From: Gammaproteobacteria bacterium
Lineage (GTDB): Bacteria > Pseudomonadota > Gammaproteobacteria > Burkholderiales > Nitrosomonadaceae
Direction of reading: 5' to 3'
Length of the DNA stretch: 64,000 nt
Assembly (NCBI GenBank): GCA_015709615.1
Contig: CP054179.1
Location: forward strand, 1,302,001 to 1,366,000
Part shown: positions 23,988-32,868 of the stretch, one piece after another
Position numbering within the stretch: position 1 is the first letter of the stretch
How the letters are laid out: every line of letters starts with the position of its first letter
The notes under the pieces: generated by a model
Told to the model about the DNA's origin: nothing
The model's database searches: none
Seen by the model: the letters and a program-made list of their open reading frames with translations, nothing else
Made by a program: the position numbers and the translations under genes

Positions 23988-24818
23988 ATGGAATCCTTGT
24001 TTGACGCCGCCCAGGACTGCCTCATGGCCTGCACGGCCGAAGAAAAGTTGCGGCTGACCGCACAAACCGCACAAGCCTGGCAAGATGGATTATTAACGGT
24101 GACGTCATGCGATGAACCCGAGCCCATCCTCGAACCGGGACGCCCTGACAAACCCGTTTTGGTTGCGCCGGGCGATGTGCCTAAGCGCCGCATGAGCACT
24201 CACGAGGGATTAGCGGCACTGATCCATGCCATCACGCATATCGAATTTAACGCCATCAATTTGGCGTGGGATGCGGTGTACCGTTTTCGTAACCTGCCGC
24301 GGCAGTTTTATGCAGATTGGATCAAAGTGGCCGCCGAGGAAGCGTATCACTTCCAATTGTTACGACGGCGATTGAACGAACTCGGCAGCGATTACGGTGA
24401 ATTCCCGGCGCATAACGGTTTGTGGGATATGGCGGTGCGCACGGCGTTCGATCCTTTGGTACGCATGGCGCTGGTACCGCGTGTATTGGAAGCCAGAGGA
24501 TTGGATGTCGCGCCCGGCATGATCGAACGATTACGTCAGGCGGACGATGAGAAAACGGTGACAGTGCTGGAGATTATTTTGCGCGATGAGATCGGGCATG
24601 TCGCGATCGGATCGCACTGGTTCCAGTACTTATGCCAGCAGCGCGGACTCGACGCCGCGCGGACATTTCACGAATTGGTCGGACACTATTTTCCCGGGCA
24701 GATTTGCGGCCCTTTCCACTATGAAGCGAGACAACAAGCGGGGTTTTCCGCAGCGGAACTCGAAGCGCTTGAACAAATGGGAACCGGCAAGGTACAGGGC
24801 GGAAATACAACGCCGTGA
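23988..24818 (+). CDS. DUF455 family ferritin-like protein
   Basis: This 276-residue protein has paired Glu and His motifs of a four-helix di-metal fold: HIEFNAINLAWDA, AAEEAYHFQLL and LRDEIGHVAIG. It belongs to the DUF455 family, related to ferritin-like and MiaE-type proteins; the substrate is unknown. The start at 23988 (MESLFDAAQ) fits the family; the longer frame from 23883 begins inside the prophage end repeats. A TATAAT box lies at 23927-23932 with no good -35. The prophage may have replaced the original upstream promoter region. Confidence 0.8.
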   Translation: MESLFDAAQDCLMACTAEEKLRLTAQTAQAWQDGLLTVTSCDEPEPILEPGRPDKPVLVAPGDVPKRRMSTHEGLAALIHAITHIEFNAINLAWDAVYRFRNLPRQFYADWIKVAAEEAYHFQLLRRRLNELGSDYGEFPAHNGLWDMAVRTAFDPLVRMALVPRVLEARGLDVAPGMIERLRQADDEKTVTVLEIILRDEIGHVAIGSHWFQYLCQQRGLDAARTFHELVGHYFPGQICGPFHYEARQQAGFSAAELEALEQMGTGKVQGGNTTP

Positions 24819-24850
24819 ATGGCGGAACCAGCCGCCAACAAAGTCAAAAA

Positions 24851-25468
24851 TTACATACGCCGTTCAAAGCGGTAAAACGCCAGCATGCCGCGCAGATTCG
24901 GCAGAAAATTAACCGGACGGTAATGATTGCTCATCACCTTGCGCTCCAGAATGCGCGCGTTGCATTGCCGGCACAGGTCTTCGAAATCGCTCAGGGTGCA
25001 GAGATGAATATTGGGTGTGTTGTACCAACGGTACGGCAGCGTTTCCGACACCGGCATACGGCCGGAAATCACTTGCACGCGGTTTTTCCAGTTACCGAAA
25101 TTGGGAAAGGAAACGATGCCTTCCTTACCGACGCGCAGCATTTCCTCGATGATGCCTTCGGTATGCCGCATCGCCTGAAGGGTTTGCGACAAAATCACAT
25201 AATCGAACGAATCCGATTCGAAGCTGGATAATCCGGCTTCCAGGTCATTCTGTATCACGTTGATGCCGTTGCGAAAACAACTGAGCAGATTGGCTTCGTC
25301 GATTTCCACGCCGTAACCGAACACATTGCGCGTGTCGCGCAAATAGCGCAGCAACGAACCGTCGCCGCAGCCCAGATCGAGTATTTTCGCGCCGGGTTTG
25401 ATCCATGCCGCGATGGCGGCGAAATCCGGACGTAATGCCAGGGGTGAAGGTGTCGAGTTATCCGTCAT
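24851..25468 (-). CDS. metW: methionine biosynthesis protein MetW
   Basis: This 205-residue protein is a class I methyltransferase-fold protein with the SAM motif DLGCGDG (residues 31-37). It shows the MetW-specific segments SQTLQAMRH, VSFPNFGNWKNR and PYRWYNTPNIHLCT. MetW acts together with MetX, where it supports homoserine acylation. It lies 8 bases downstream of metX on the same strand, the usual metX-metW operon of proteobacteria. Confidence 0.9.
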   Translation of the reverse strand: MTDNSTPSPLALRPDFAAIAAWIKPGAKILDLGCGDGSLLRYLRDTRNVFGYGVEIDEANLLSCFRNGINVIQNDLEAGLSSFESDSFDYVILSQTLQAMRHTEGIIEEMLRVGKEGIVSFPNFGNWKNRVQVISGRMPVSETLPYRWYNTPNIHLCTLSDFEDLCRQCNARILERKVMSNHYRPVNFLPNLRGMLAFYRFERRM

Positions 25469-25476
25469 GTTTTTAG

Positions 25477-26604
25477 TTAGATCGCAATATTGTCCATATA
25501 CGCTCGCACCAGTTGATGATAACCGGACGGTTCCATCAGGAACGAGTCGTGACCGTGGCTGGAGTTGATTTCCGCGTAACTCACGTTGAGTTCGTTATCC
25601 AACAACGCTTTGACGATCTCCCGCGAACGCTGCGGCGAGAAACGCCAATCCGAAGTAAACGAAATCACCAGGAAATTCGCCTTGGCAGCCCGGAACGCCG
25701 CGCTCAAATCGCCGTCGTACGACGCGGCGGGATCGAAGTAATCCAGCGCCTTGGTCATCAGCAGATAGCTGTTGGCATCGAACAAATCGGCGAACTTATC
25801 GCCTTGATAGCGCAGATACGATTCGATTTCAAACTCCACATCGAAACCGAAAGACAGCTCGCCCTTGCGCAAACTGCGGCCGAATTTCGCCGCCATCGAA
25901 TCGTCGGACAGATAGGTGATATGCCCGAGCATGCGCGCCAGGCGCAAGCCGCGGCGCGGCAACGTGTCGTAAGCATAAAAATTACCGCCGTAAAACTCCT
26001 GATCGGTCATGATCGCCTGGCGCGCCACATCGTTAAACGCGATATTCTGCGCGGTCAATTTCGGCGCGGCGGCGACCACCAGCGCATGACGCACTTTTTC
26101 CGGATAGTCGAGCGTCCACTGCATCGCCTGCATGCCGCCCAGGCTGCCGCCGACGATGGCGGCAAATTGCTCGATGCCTAAATGCTCGGCCAATTGCGCT
26201 TGCGCCTCAACCCAGTCTTCCACCGTCACCACCGGAAAGCTCGCGCCGTACTGCTTACCGGTGCGCGGATCGATACTGGCCGGGCCGGTGGAGCCGTGAC
26301 AGCCGCCCGGATTGTTCACACCGATGACAAAAAAACGATCAGTATCGATAGGCTTGCCGGGACCAACCATATTGTCCCACCAGCCGACGCTCTTTTCATT
26401 CTCGGCATATACGCCGGCCACATGGTGGTTGCCGGAAAGCGCATGGCAAATCAAGATCGCGTTGGAACGCGCAGCATTCAACCGCCCGTAGGTCTCATAC
26501 ACCAGGTGATAGCTCTCCAGCGACAATCCGCTTTTCAACTGCAATGGCTTATCGATCTGCACGTACTGCGGTGTTACCACACCGACTGATTTTGAATCTT
26601 GCAT
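25477..26604 (-). CDS. metX: homoserine O-acyltransferase MetX
   Basis: This 375-residue alpha/beta-hydrolase enzyme transfers an acyl group (acetyl or succinyl) to homoserine, the first step to methionine. The triad is visible: Ser154 in GGSLGGMQ, Asp319 in SFTSDWRFSP, and His352 in SSHGHDSF. The family cannot be split into acetyl or succinyl type from these motifs alone, though MetX linked to MetW in proteobacteria is often a succinyltransferase. Its promoter probably lies at about 26660, 50 bases upstream. Confidence 0.93.
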   Translation of the reverse strand: MQDSKSVGVVTPQYVQIDKPLQLKSGLSLESYHLVYETYGRLNAARSNAILICHALSGNHHVAGVYAENEKSVGWWDNMVGPGKPIDTDRFFVIGVNNPGGCHGSTGPASIDPRTGKQYGASFPVVTVEDWVEAQAQLAEHLGIEQFAAIVGGSLGGMQAMQWTLDYPEKVRHALVVAAAPKLTAQNIAFNDVARQAIMTDQEFYGGNFYAYDTLPRRGLRLARMLGHITYLSDDSMAAKFGRSLRKGELSFGFDVEFEIESYLRYQGDKFADLFDANSYLLMTKALDYFDPAASYDGDLSAAFRAAKANFLVISFTSDWRFSPQRSREIVKALLDNELNVSYAEINSSHGHDSFLMEPSGYHQLVRAYMDNIAI

Positions 26605-26653
26605 GTATAGAAATTAGAAGAATCCGGATGAAATAACGCAATATATCGGCTTC

Positions 26654-26659
26654 ATTATA
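26654..26659 (-). promoter_or_regulatory. -10 box for metX
   Basis: On the minus strand a perfect TATAAT (GCGATATAATG) lies 50 bases before the metX start. The -35 region is T-rich and not a good TTGACA. I see no SAM riboswitch fold by eye in the leader. Confidence 0.4.
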
Positions 26660-26691
26660 TCGCCAAAAAAACCGCGTACACTAGCAGGCTA

Positions 26692-26729
26692 TTGAAAAAC
26701 TCCAATTCAACACGCCAGAGAGTTTTCAA
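26692..26729 (-). terminator. hairpin at the end of the pts operon
   Basis: The arms TTGAAAAACT and AGTTTTCAA (26692-26701 and 26721-26729, one bulge) form a stem over the ptsI stop codon. On the minus strand the arm contains the T-run itself (GAGTTTTTC). It separates ptsI from the metX promoter. Confidence 0.4.
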
Positions 26730-28453
26730 TCATTCAACTTAGCCAACAGTGTGGCGATCTTTTCCGGGTGATCGGCTTTGAGAATTTTTTGTGTCAGTGG
26801 AACGATGTCGGGCAGATGGCTTTTCAATATCTGGTTTTTGACTGTCAACAGCTGCGCCGGGTACATGGAAAACTGCTGCAAGCCGAATCCCAACAGCAGC
26901 CGGGTAAATTGTTTGTCACCCGCCATTTCCCCGCAGATCGATACCGGCACTTTGGCGCGGTTGGCGCTCTGAATGATATGCGACACCAGCCACAGAATCG
27001 CCGGATGCAAAGGATCGTACAGATGCGCCACAGTATCGTCGATGCGATCGACCGCCAGCGTGTATTGAATCAGATCGTTGGTGCCGATCGACAAAAAATC
27101 CAGTTTGCGCATGAACAATTCCAAGCTCAGCGCCGCCGCCGGAATCTCGATCATGCCGCCGACCTTGATATGCTCGTTGAAATCGATTTTGTCGTCGCGC
27201 AAGGTCTGTTTGGCGTATTCGATATGCACCAGCGTCTGATCGATTTCCGCCGCATTGGACAGCATCGGCACCAGAATGCGCACGTCGCCGTGCTTGGAAG
27301 CGCGCAAAATCGCGCGCAACTGCGTGTGAAACATTTTCGGTTCCGCCAGGCTCAGGCGGATTGCACGCAACCCCAGCGCGGGATTAGCCGCCACTTGTTC
27401 GCTGCCTTTCAGGTTTTTGTCCGCACCCAGATCGAACGTGCGGATAGTCACCGGCTGCTTGTGCATTTTGACGGCAACGGTGCGGTACGCTTCGAATTGC
27501 TCGTCCTCGCCCGGCAGATCGTCACGGTTCAAAAATAAGAATTCGCTGCGGAACAGGCCGATGCCGGTCGCGCCGTTTTCCTGCACCTGCACGATGTCTT
27601 CCGGCAGTTCGATGTTGGCGTGCAAATCGACCAGCGTGCCGTCCAGCGTCATCGCGGCGATGCTTTTGATGCGTTGCAGCTTTTTCCTTTCCAGCTCGAG
27701 CTGGCTTTGCCGCAGGCGGTACTCGTCGAGAACGTATTTGTCCGGATTGACGATGATAATGCCTTGCGTGCCGTCGACGATCAGGTAGTCATTCTCGATA
27801 ATCAGTTGATGCGCGTGATGCAGCGCCACGATCGAAGGAATGTTGAGACTGCGCGCCACAATCGCGGTATGCGACGTTTGGCTGCCCAAGTCGGTCAGAA
27901 AAGCTGTGAATTGGTGCTGCTTGTACTGCATCACATCGGCCGGACTCAAGTCATGCGCCACCAGAATGCTGTCGCCGGTCAGCCGCGACGCCACCGGTAA
28001 ATAACCGGGATGCCCCAGCATCGCCTTGAGTATGCGCTCGACTACCTGAACGACGTCGGCTTTACGTTCGCGCAAATAGGCGTCCTCAATTTCCTCGAAC
28101 TGCGCCAGCAACACCTGCATCTGTTGCGTCAGCGCCCATTCCGCGTTACACAGCGTCTGCGCAATCATGCTGTGCGTCGCTTCCGAGAGCGTCGGATCGT
28201 CCAGAATCATCAAGTGCAAATCCAGGAACGCGCTGAACTCGGCGCGCGCATGCCCGTCGGCAACGGATTTTTGCAGCGCTTCAAACTCCTTGCGCACCAC
28301 GGCAAAAGCGCTGTCGAGCCGGGCGATTTCCTTATCCACCTGATGCTTGGGAATCAGGTAATGCATCACCTCCAATGCGGCCGGTGCGGCCAGATGCGCA
28401 TGGCCGATGGCGATGCCTTCCGATACTCCGATGCCTTGCAGAATAAAGCTCAT
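26726..28453 (-). CDS. ptsI: phosphotransferase system enzyme I
   Basis: This 575-residue protein takes phosphate from phosphoenolpyruvate and passes it to HPr. The phospho-accepting His195 sits in QTSHTAIVARS. The N-terminal HPr-binding helices, the central swivel domain and the C-terminal PEP barrel (KVGGMIEIPAA, FLSIGTNDLIQY, ICGEMAG) are all present. Length is normal for EI. It overlaps ptsH by 4 bases and follows EIIA and HPr. No sugar permease is nearby, so this is probably the regulatory PTS of betaproteobacteria. Confidence 0.95.
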   Translation of the reverse strand: MSFILQGIGVSEGIAIGHAHLAAPAALEVMHYLIPKHQVDKEIARLDSAFAVVRKEFEALQKSVADGHARAEFSAFLDLHLMILDDPTLSEATHSMIAQTLCNAEWALTQQMQVLLAQFEEIEDAYLRERKADVVQVVERILKAMLGHPGYLPVASRLTGDSILVAHDLSPADVMQYKQHQFTAFLTDLGSQTSHTAIVARSLNIPSIVALHHAHQLIIENDYLIVDGTQGIIIVNPDKYVLDEYRLRQSQLELERKKLQRIKSIAAMTLDGTLVDLHANIELPEDIVQVQENGATGIGLFRSEFLFLNRDDLPGEDEQFEAYRTVAVKMHKQPVTIRTFDLGADKNLKGSEQVAANPALGLRAIRLSLAEPKMFHTQLRAILRASKHGDVRILVPMLSNAAEIDQTLVHIEYAKQTLRDDKIDFNEHIKVGGMIEIPAAALSLELFMRKLDFLSIGTNDLIQYTLAVDRIDDTVAHLYDPLHPAILWLVSHIIQSANRAKVPVSICGEMAGDKQFTRLLLGFGLQQFSMYPAQLLTVKNQILKSHLPDIVPLTQKILKADHPEKIATLLAKLND

Positions 28454-28719
28454 TCGCCCTCACCAAAATAATCTTCGACCAGCGCCACCAGTGCCGTCAT
28501 CGCATCAATCTCGTCATCGCCGTTGGTTTCGAGTTGTATGCGCGAGCCTTTGTTGGCCGCCAGCGTCATCACGCCCATGATGCTTTTCGCATTCACTCGG
28601 CGGTTATTGCGCGTCGCCCAGACTTCGCACTTGAATTGACTGGCCAGTTTGGTCAGCTTGGCCGATGCACGCGCGTGCAGCCCCAGTCTGTTGACAATTT
28701 CGACCTCTTTAATTTGCAT
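28450..28719 (-). CDS. ptsH: phosphocarrier protein HPr
   Basis: This 89-residue protein carries His15 in RLGLHARASA for phosphate from EI. Ser46 in NAKSIMGVM is the site used by HPr kinase in organisms that have it. The ATG at 28719 (MQIKEVEIV) is chosen because it puts His and Ser at the canonical 15 and 46 and has GGAG 7 bases upstream. The ATG at 28734 would add 5 residues. It overlaps the EIIA gene by 11 bases. Confidence 0.93.
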   Translation of the reverse strand: MQIKEVEIVNRLGLHARASAKLTKLASQFKCEVWATRNNRRVNAKSIMGVMTLAANKGSRIQLETNGDDEIDAMTALVALVEDYFGEGE

Positions 28720-29113
28720 GGGAAGACTCCGCATTGATTTGCACCACCCCGCGCTGGCCGCCGCTCAATCCTTTCTCGATCACGGCTGCAAGCGGTTCGT
28801 TACGATAGGTCAACACCCGCACCAGCATCGGCAAATTGGCGCCGGCCAGACATTCGACCTTGCCCGGCTGCGCCAGACGACAGGCGATATTGCACGGCGT
28901 CGCGCCGAACATATCGCTCAATACCAGCACGCCGTCACCGCTGTCCAGTTGCTGGATCATATCGCGCGCCTTGACCAGCAAAACATCGGGATCGTCCTGG
29001 ATAAAAACGCCCAGCGCCATCAACTGCGGCGGTTTCATACCGACGACATGGCTGGCACAGCGGATCAGATGCTCGCCCAAGTCTTCGTGCGTGAGAAGTA
29101 AAATTCCAATCAT
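28709..29113 (-). CDS. PTS EIIA component, mannose/fructose (ManX) type
   Basis: This 134-residue protein is an EIIA-Man domain: MIGILLLTHEDLGEHL with His9 as the phosphate acceptor, then VLVLSDMFGATPCNIA. In betaproteobacteria this EIIA stands with ptsH and ptsI without EIIB or EIIC and is thought to act in regulation, not transport. It is the first gene of the operon. The 277-base gap to the next gene on the other strand holds the divergent promoters, with no clear motif. Confidence 0.9.
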   Translation of the reverse strand: MIGILLLTHEDLGEHLIRCASHVVGMKPPQLMALGVFIQDDPDVLLVKARDMIQQLDSGDGVLVLSDMFGATPCNIACRLAQPGKVECLAGANLPMLVRVLTYRNEPLAAVIEKGLSGGQRGVVQINAESSHAN

Positions 29114-29390
29114 GTTGCGATCACTTTGTATTCAGGTTTTCGATATTTATCCGGGGATTTTAGCACTGACTACGCGCTCCATAGCTTGCATTACCGGCAA
29201 TTTACGGAAAAATATTTTCGTTGATAATATCCAACTATTCGCTTGCTGAATACGTTATATTTATTCCAACAAATTAATTACACTGTGAATTACTCAAACT
29301 TGAAGCCCCTGTTGCGTCAGTCGATATAAAACGGATACCGGAATGTTTTGATCTGAAGCGTGTCACTATTTAAGTAGGGTTGGTAAAAGA

Positions 29391-30596
29391 ATGAAAAAAA
29401 ATGACCGAATCCTGGCTTTGCGTAAAGCAGCTGAAGCGATGGCGCGCGGTGATTTCCCAGCGGATATCCCAGTGGGTGACGACGACATCGGCCATCTGGG
29501 CAAATCGCTCAAAGCGTTGTCCTCGTACCTGCAAAAACAAGCTGAAAGAAACCAATCTCTGTACCAGATCATGGTCGAGTGCAACCTCAATTTGCAGTTG
29601 ATCGATGTGCTGAATCACATTTATGAATCCTTCCAGGAACATTTGCCTTACGACCGGATCAGCCTGGCTTTACTGGAGAACGACGGCAGCAAGCTGAAAC
29701 TGCACTGGTCGCGCGCCAGCTACGACAAACAGGAATTAATCACCGGCCTGTCGATTCCGGTATCCGACCGTAGTTTGCATACACTCATCGGCCTCGATCA
29801 AATGCAGATCATCGACGATCTAAACGTGCATTTGCAAAAATATGCGGAATCCCGGCTGGCGCAAGCCATTGCCAAGGAGGGCATCCGTTCTTGCCTCATT
29901 TGCCCGTTGATCGCCGCCGGTAAACCGGTCGGCTTTATTTTCTTTTCCTGCCGCCAAAAGAATTCGTATCAAAATCTGCATAAGGATTTATCGCTGCAAA
30001 TCGCCAGCCAGCTCGCTGTCATTATCGAGAAAACGCAACTCTACAAAGGCATCAAGCTCAACAAACTGCTCATCGCGCAAAAGAAATCACTGGAAGAGCG
30101 CGTCACGCACGATGCGCTGACCGGTTTGCTCAACCGTCCCGCCATTTTCGATATCTTGCACAAACAAATTTTGCGCGCCAAGCGCGGCGGCTTCGGTATC
30201 GCCGTGATCATGATCGACATCGATCGCTTCAAAACCATCAACGACACCTGCGGCCACCTCATCGGCGATGCCGTGCTGTGCGAAATCGCCTGCCGCTTGA
30301 TGCGATCCGCCCGCTCTCATGAATATATCGGGCGCTACGGCGGCGAAGAATTTCTGGCGATTATCTCGCCGTATAACCAGGAAGGCGCGATCAAAGCTGC
30401 GGAAAGATTCCGCGTCGCTATTGCCGCTGAAGCAATCAACGCCAGCCAAACATCGGTCCCGGTAACGATCAGCCTGGGTGTGGCCATCGCCGCGAACGAA
30501 GCTGGGTTGGATGAACATTTGCTGATACAGCGCGCCGACGAAGCGCTGTATCAGGCCAAACATAAAGGCCGCAACCGGGTTGAAGTCGCGCAATGA
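29391..30596 (+). CDS. GAF-GGDEF diguanylate cyclase
   Basis: This 401-residue cytoplasmic protein starts with a HAMP-like segment (residues 5-50, AMARGDFPADIPVGDDDIG) but no membrane helix. A GAF domain (about 60-215) and a GGDEF domain (about 235-400) follow. The active site is GGEEF at 317-321, compatible with making cyclic di-GMP from GTP. The product-inhibition site is RSHE (308-311) in place of RxxD, so feedback may be weak. The input ligand is unknown. The missing transmembrane part before a HAMP-like start is odd. Confidence 0.88.
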   Translation: MKKNDRILALRKAAEAMARGDFPADIPVGDDDIGHLGKSLKALSSYLQKQAERNQSLYQIMVECNLNLQLIDVLNHIYESFQEHLPYDRISLALLENDGSKLKLHWSRASYDKQELITGLSIPVSDRSLHTLIGLDQMQIIDDLNVHLQKYAESRLAQAIAKEGIRSCLICPLIAAGKPVGFIFFSCRQKNSYQNLHKDLSLQIASQLAVIIEKTQLYKGIKLNKLLIAQKKSLEERVTHDALTGLLNRPAIFDILHKQILRAKRGGFGIAVIMIDIDRFKTINDTCGHLIGDAVLCEIACRLMRSARSHEYIGRYGGEEFLAIISPYNQEGAIKAAERFRVAIAAEAINASQTSVPVTISLGVAIAANEAGLDEHLLIQRADEALYQAKHKGRNRVEVAQ

Positions 30597-30734
30597 CATT
30601 CTCCGCCCCCATCCGGTATATGACTTAAAATTTAGAAACACCCAACGGTCACGAAATTTCCGTGCGCAGCGTATAATGTGCGCCCAAATGCAAATCAACC
30701 GATTAAATCGATTCCAACCTTCATAAACAAGAAT

Positions 30735-32243
30735 ATGACCCAGGAAAATCCATCAGCCACTCCTCAAGATGAAAACCAAATTATCGCCGAACGCCGCGCC
30801 AAATTGGCTGAATGGCGGCAAGCAGGCAACGCTTTCCCGAATACCTTCCGGCGCGAACATGTAGCGGCGGATCTGCACCGGCAATACGATGATTTAACTA
30901 AGGAGCAACTGGAAGAATCTCCGGTTGCGGTCAAAGTGGCAGGACGGATGATGTTGAAGCGCGTCATGGGCAAGGCCAGTTTCGCCACGATCCAGGATAT
31001 GAGCGGACGGATTCAACTGTACATTTCGGACGATCTCACCGGCGCAGACGTGCACGCGGCGTTCAAGCATCATGACTTGGGCGATATTTTTGGCGCGCAG
31101 GGTACGTTGTTCAAAACCAAAACTAATGAACTGTCGATCCGCGTCACGGATTTGCAATTACTGACCAAATCGCTGCGCCCGTTGCCGGAAAAATTTCATG
31201 GTTTGTCCGATCAAGAACAAAAATACCGCCAGCGTTATTTAGATTTAATCACCAATGAAGAGGCGCGCAAGGTGTTTACCGTGCGCTCGAAAATTATTCA
31301 GGCCATGCGCGAATTTTTTGTGGCGCGGAACTACCTGGAAGTCGAAACCCCAATGATGCACCCGATTCCCGGCGGTGCTTCGGCGCGGCCGTTTTCCACG
31401 CACCACAACGCGCTGGATATGGCGTTGTACTTGCGCATCGCGCCGGAGCTTTACCTGAAACGGCTGGTGGTCGGCGGCATGGAAAAGGTGTTTGAGATCA
31501 ACCGCAATTTCCGCAACGAAGGCATTTCCACGCGGCATAATCCGGAATTCACCATGGTGGAGTTCTACGAGGCTTACCAGGATTTTACTTATCTGATGGA
31601 CTTCACCGAGAAAATGCTGGCGCAAATCGCGCAAAAAGTGCTGGGCACCACCGAAGTCACATATCAGGGTAAAACCATGGATTTGGCGAAACCGTTTGCC
31701 CGCCTGACCATCACCGCAGCCATCCGGAAATTCCATCCGGAATACACTGATGCGCAACTGAATGACCGCGATTTTCTGGTGAAAAAATTGCAAGCATTGA
31801 ACATACACTTTAACCCGAAAGATGGCATCGGCGGCTTGCAACTATCGCTATTCGACGAAACCACGGAGCATCTGCTGTTCGAACCGACATTCATCGTCGA
31901 CTATCCGGCGGAAGTCTCACCCTTGGCGCGGCGCAACGACAACAACACCGAAATCACCGACCGCTTCGAACTCTACATCGCCGGACGCGAAATCGCCAAT
32001 GGTTTCTCAGAACTAAACGACCCGGAAGACCAGGCCGCACGCTTTCTGGAGCAGGCCAAAGCCAAGGATGCCGGCGATAACGAAGCCATGCACTACGACG
32101 CGGACTACATCCGCGCGTTGGAATACGGCCTGCCACCGACCGCCGGAGAAGGCATCGGCATCGACCGGCTGGTCATGCTGTTGACCGACAGCCCGAGCAT
32201 CAGAGATGTTATTTTGTTTCCGCAGTTAAGGCGGGAAGATTAG
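30735..32243 (+). CDS. lysS: lysyl-tRNA synthetase, class II
   Basis: This 502-residue enzyme charges tRNA-Lys. It has the N-terminal OB-fold (about residues 55-150, VAGRMMLKRVMGKASF) and the class II core with motif 2 (FRNEGISTRHNPEF) and motif 3 (GEGIGIDRLVML). The ATG at 30735 gives the normal length; the frame from 30678 would add 19 residues with no family support. It ends the core block before the accessory island. The following 181 bases (32244-32424) hold no gene. Confidence 0.97.
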   Translation: MTQENPSATPQDENQIIAERRAKLAEWRQAGNAFPNTFRREHVAADLHRQYDDLTKEQLEESPVAVKVAGRMMLKRVMGKASFATIQDMSGRIQLYISDDLTGADVHAAFKHHDLGDIFGAQGTLFKTKTNELSIRVTDLQLLTKSLRPLPEKFHGLSDQEQKYRQRYLDLITNEEARKVFTVRSKIIQAMREFFVARNYLEVETPMMHPIPGGASARPFSTHHNALDMALYLRIAPELYLKRLVVGGMEKVFEINRNFRNEGISTRHNPEFTMVEFYEAYQDFTYLMDFTEKMLAQIAQKVLGTTEVTYQGKTMDLAKPFARLTITAAIRKFHPEYTDAQLNDRDFLVKKLQALNIHFNPKDGIGGLQLSLFDETTEHLLFEPTFIVDYPAEVSPLARRNDNNTEITDRFELYIAGREIANGFSELNDPEDQAARFLEQAKAKDAGDNEAMHYDADYIRALEYGLPPTAGEGIGIDRLVMLLTDSPSIRDVILFPQLRRED

Positions 32244-32861
32244 GGAAGTGCTGAAAAATTCGCCGATAGCCTAAAACACACTTTTTGCGGATGAGTGATG
32301 CTAGAGTGCGCTTCTTTGCCTGCAAGATGCGTGAGATGCGCATATCCACTCCATATGCGTTATGGTCTAACTCAAAGCTGTGCAGTGCAAATGAAGCGTA
32401 GTTTGATCCAAAAAAGCGACTTATTTATGCCAATCTATCTTCAATTGCACGAAAAAGCTCAAGAACAAATGTGTCTCTTCTTTGCTTCCTACACTCGCCA
32501 TATGCCCTAGGCTCCTTAAAACCTTCGAAGTCCAATCGGAAGATTTGACTCTTCTCTAGACCTTTAAGATCATGCTTTGAAAAATCGATGGGTTGCAGCA
32601 TTACTGGTATCGAGGGCTTTTTCCCTGACACAAAAACAGGCAATTCCTTCTCCGAAATGAACTTGGATGCGAGAAACCCGGGACTAACAAGCAGCAGACC
32701 AAAATCACAATTATCTATTGCCTCTAGTATTTGTTTTTCCCATTCTTCACCAACTTCCAGTCCAGTGTCATGCCAAATAACATATTCATGCTTTTTCGAT
32801 GGTGCGAGCATCTCTCTTAGTTTTTCAAGAAAACTATTAGCCAGATCCTTGTTACTGTGTG

Positions 32862-32868
32862 CATAAGA
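32862..32868. repeat. target site duplication CATAAGA (left copy)
   Basis: The 7 bases CATAAGA at 32862-32868 recur at 33740-33746, directly flanking the two ends of the IS481-type element. Their identity points to a recent insertion, and their removal restores the TIR reading frame. Confidence 0.85.

Noticed and set aside
26605..26725. SAM riboswitch upstream of metX
   Set aside because: The leader is short and AT-rich, and I could not find the conserved SAM-binding core by eye; only a -10 box and a terminator stem are visible.
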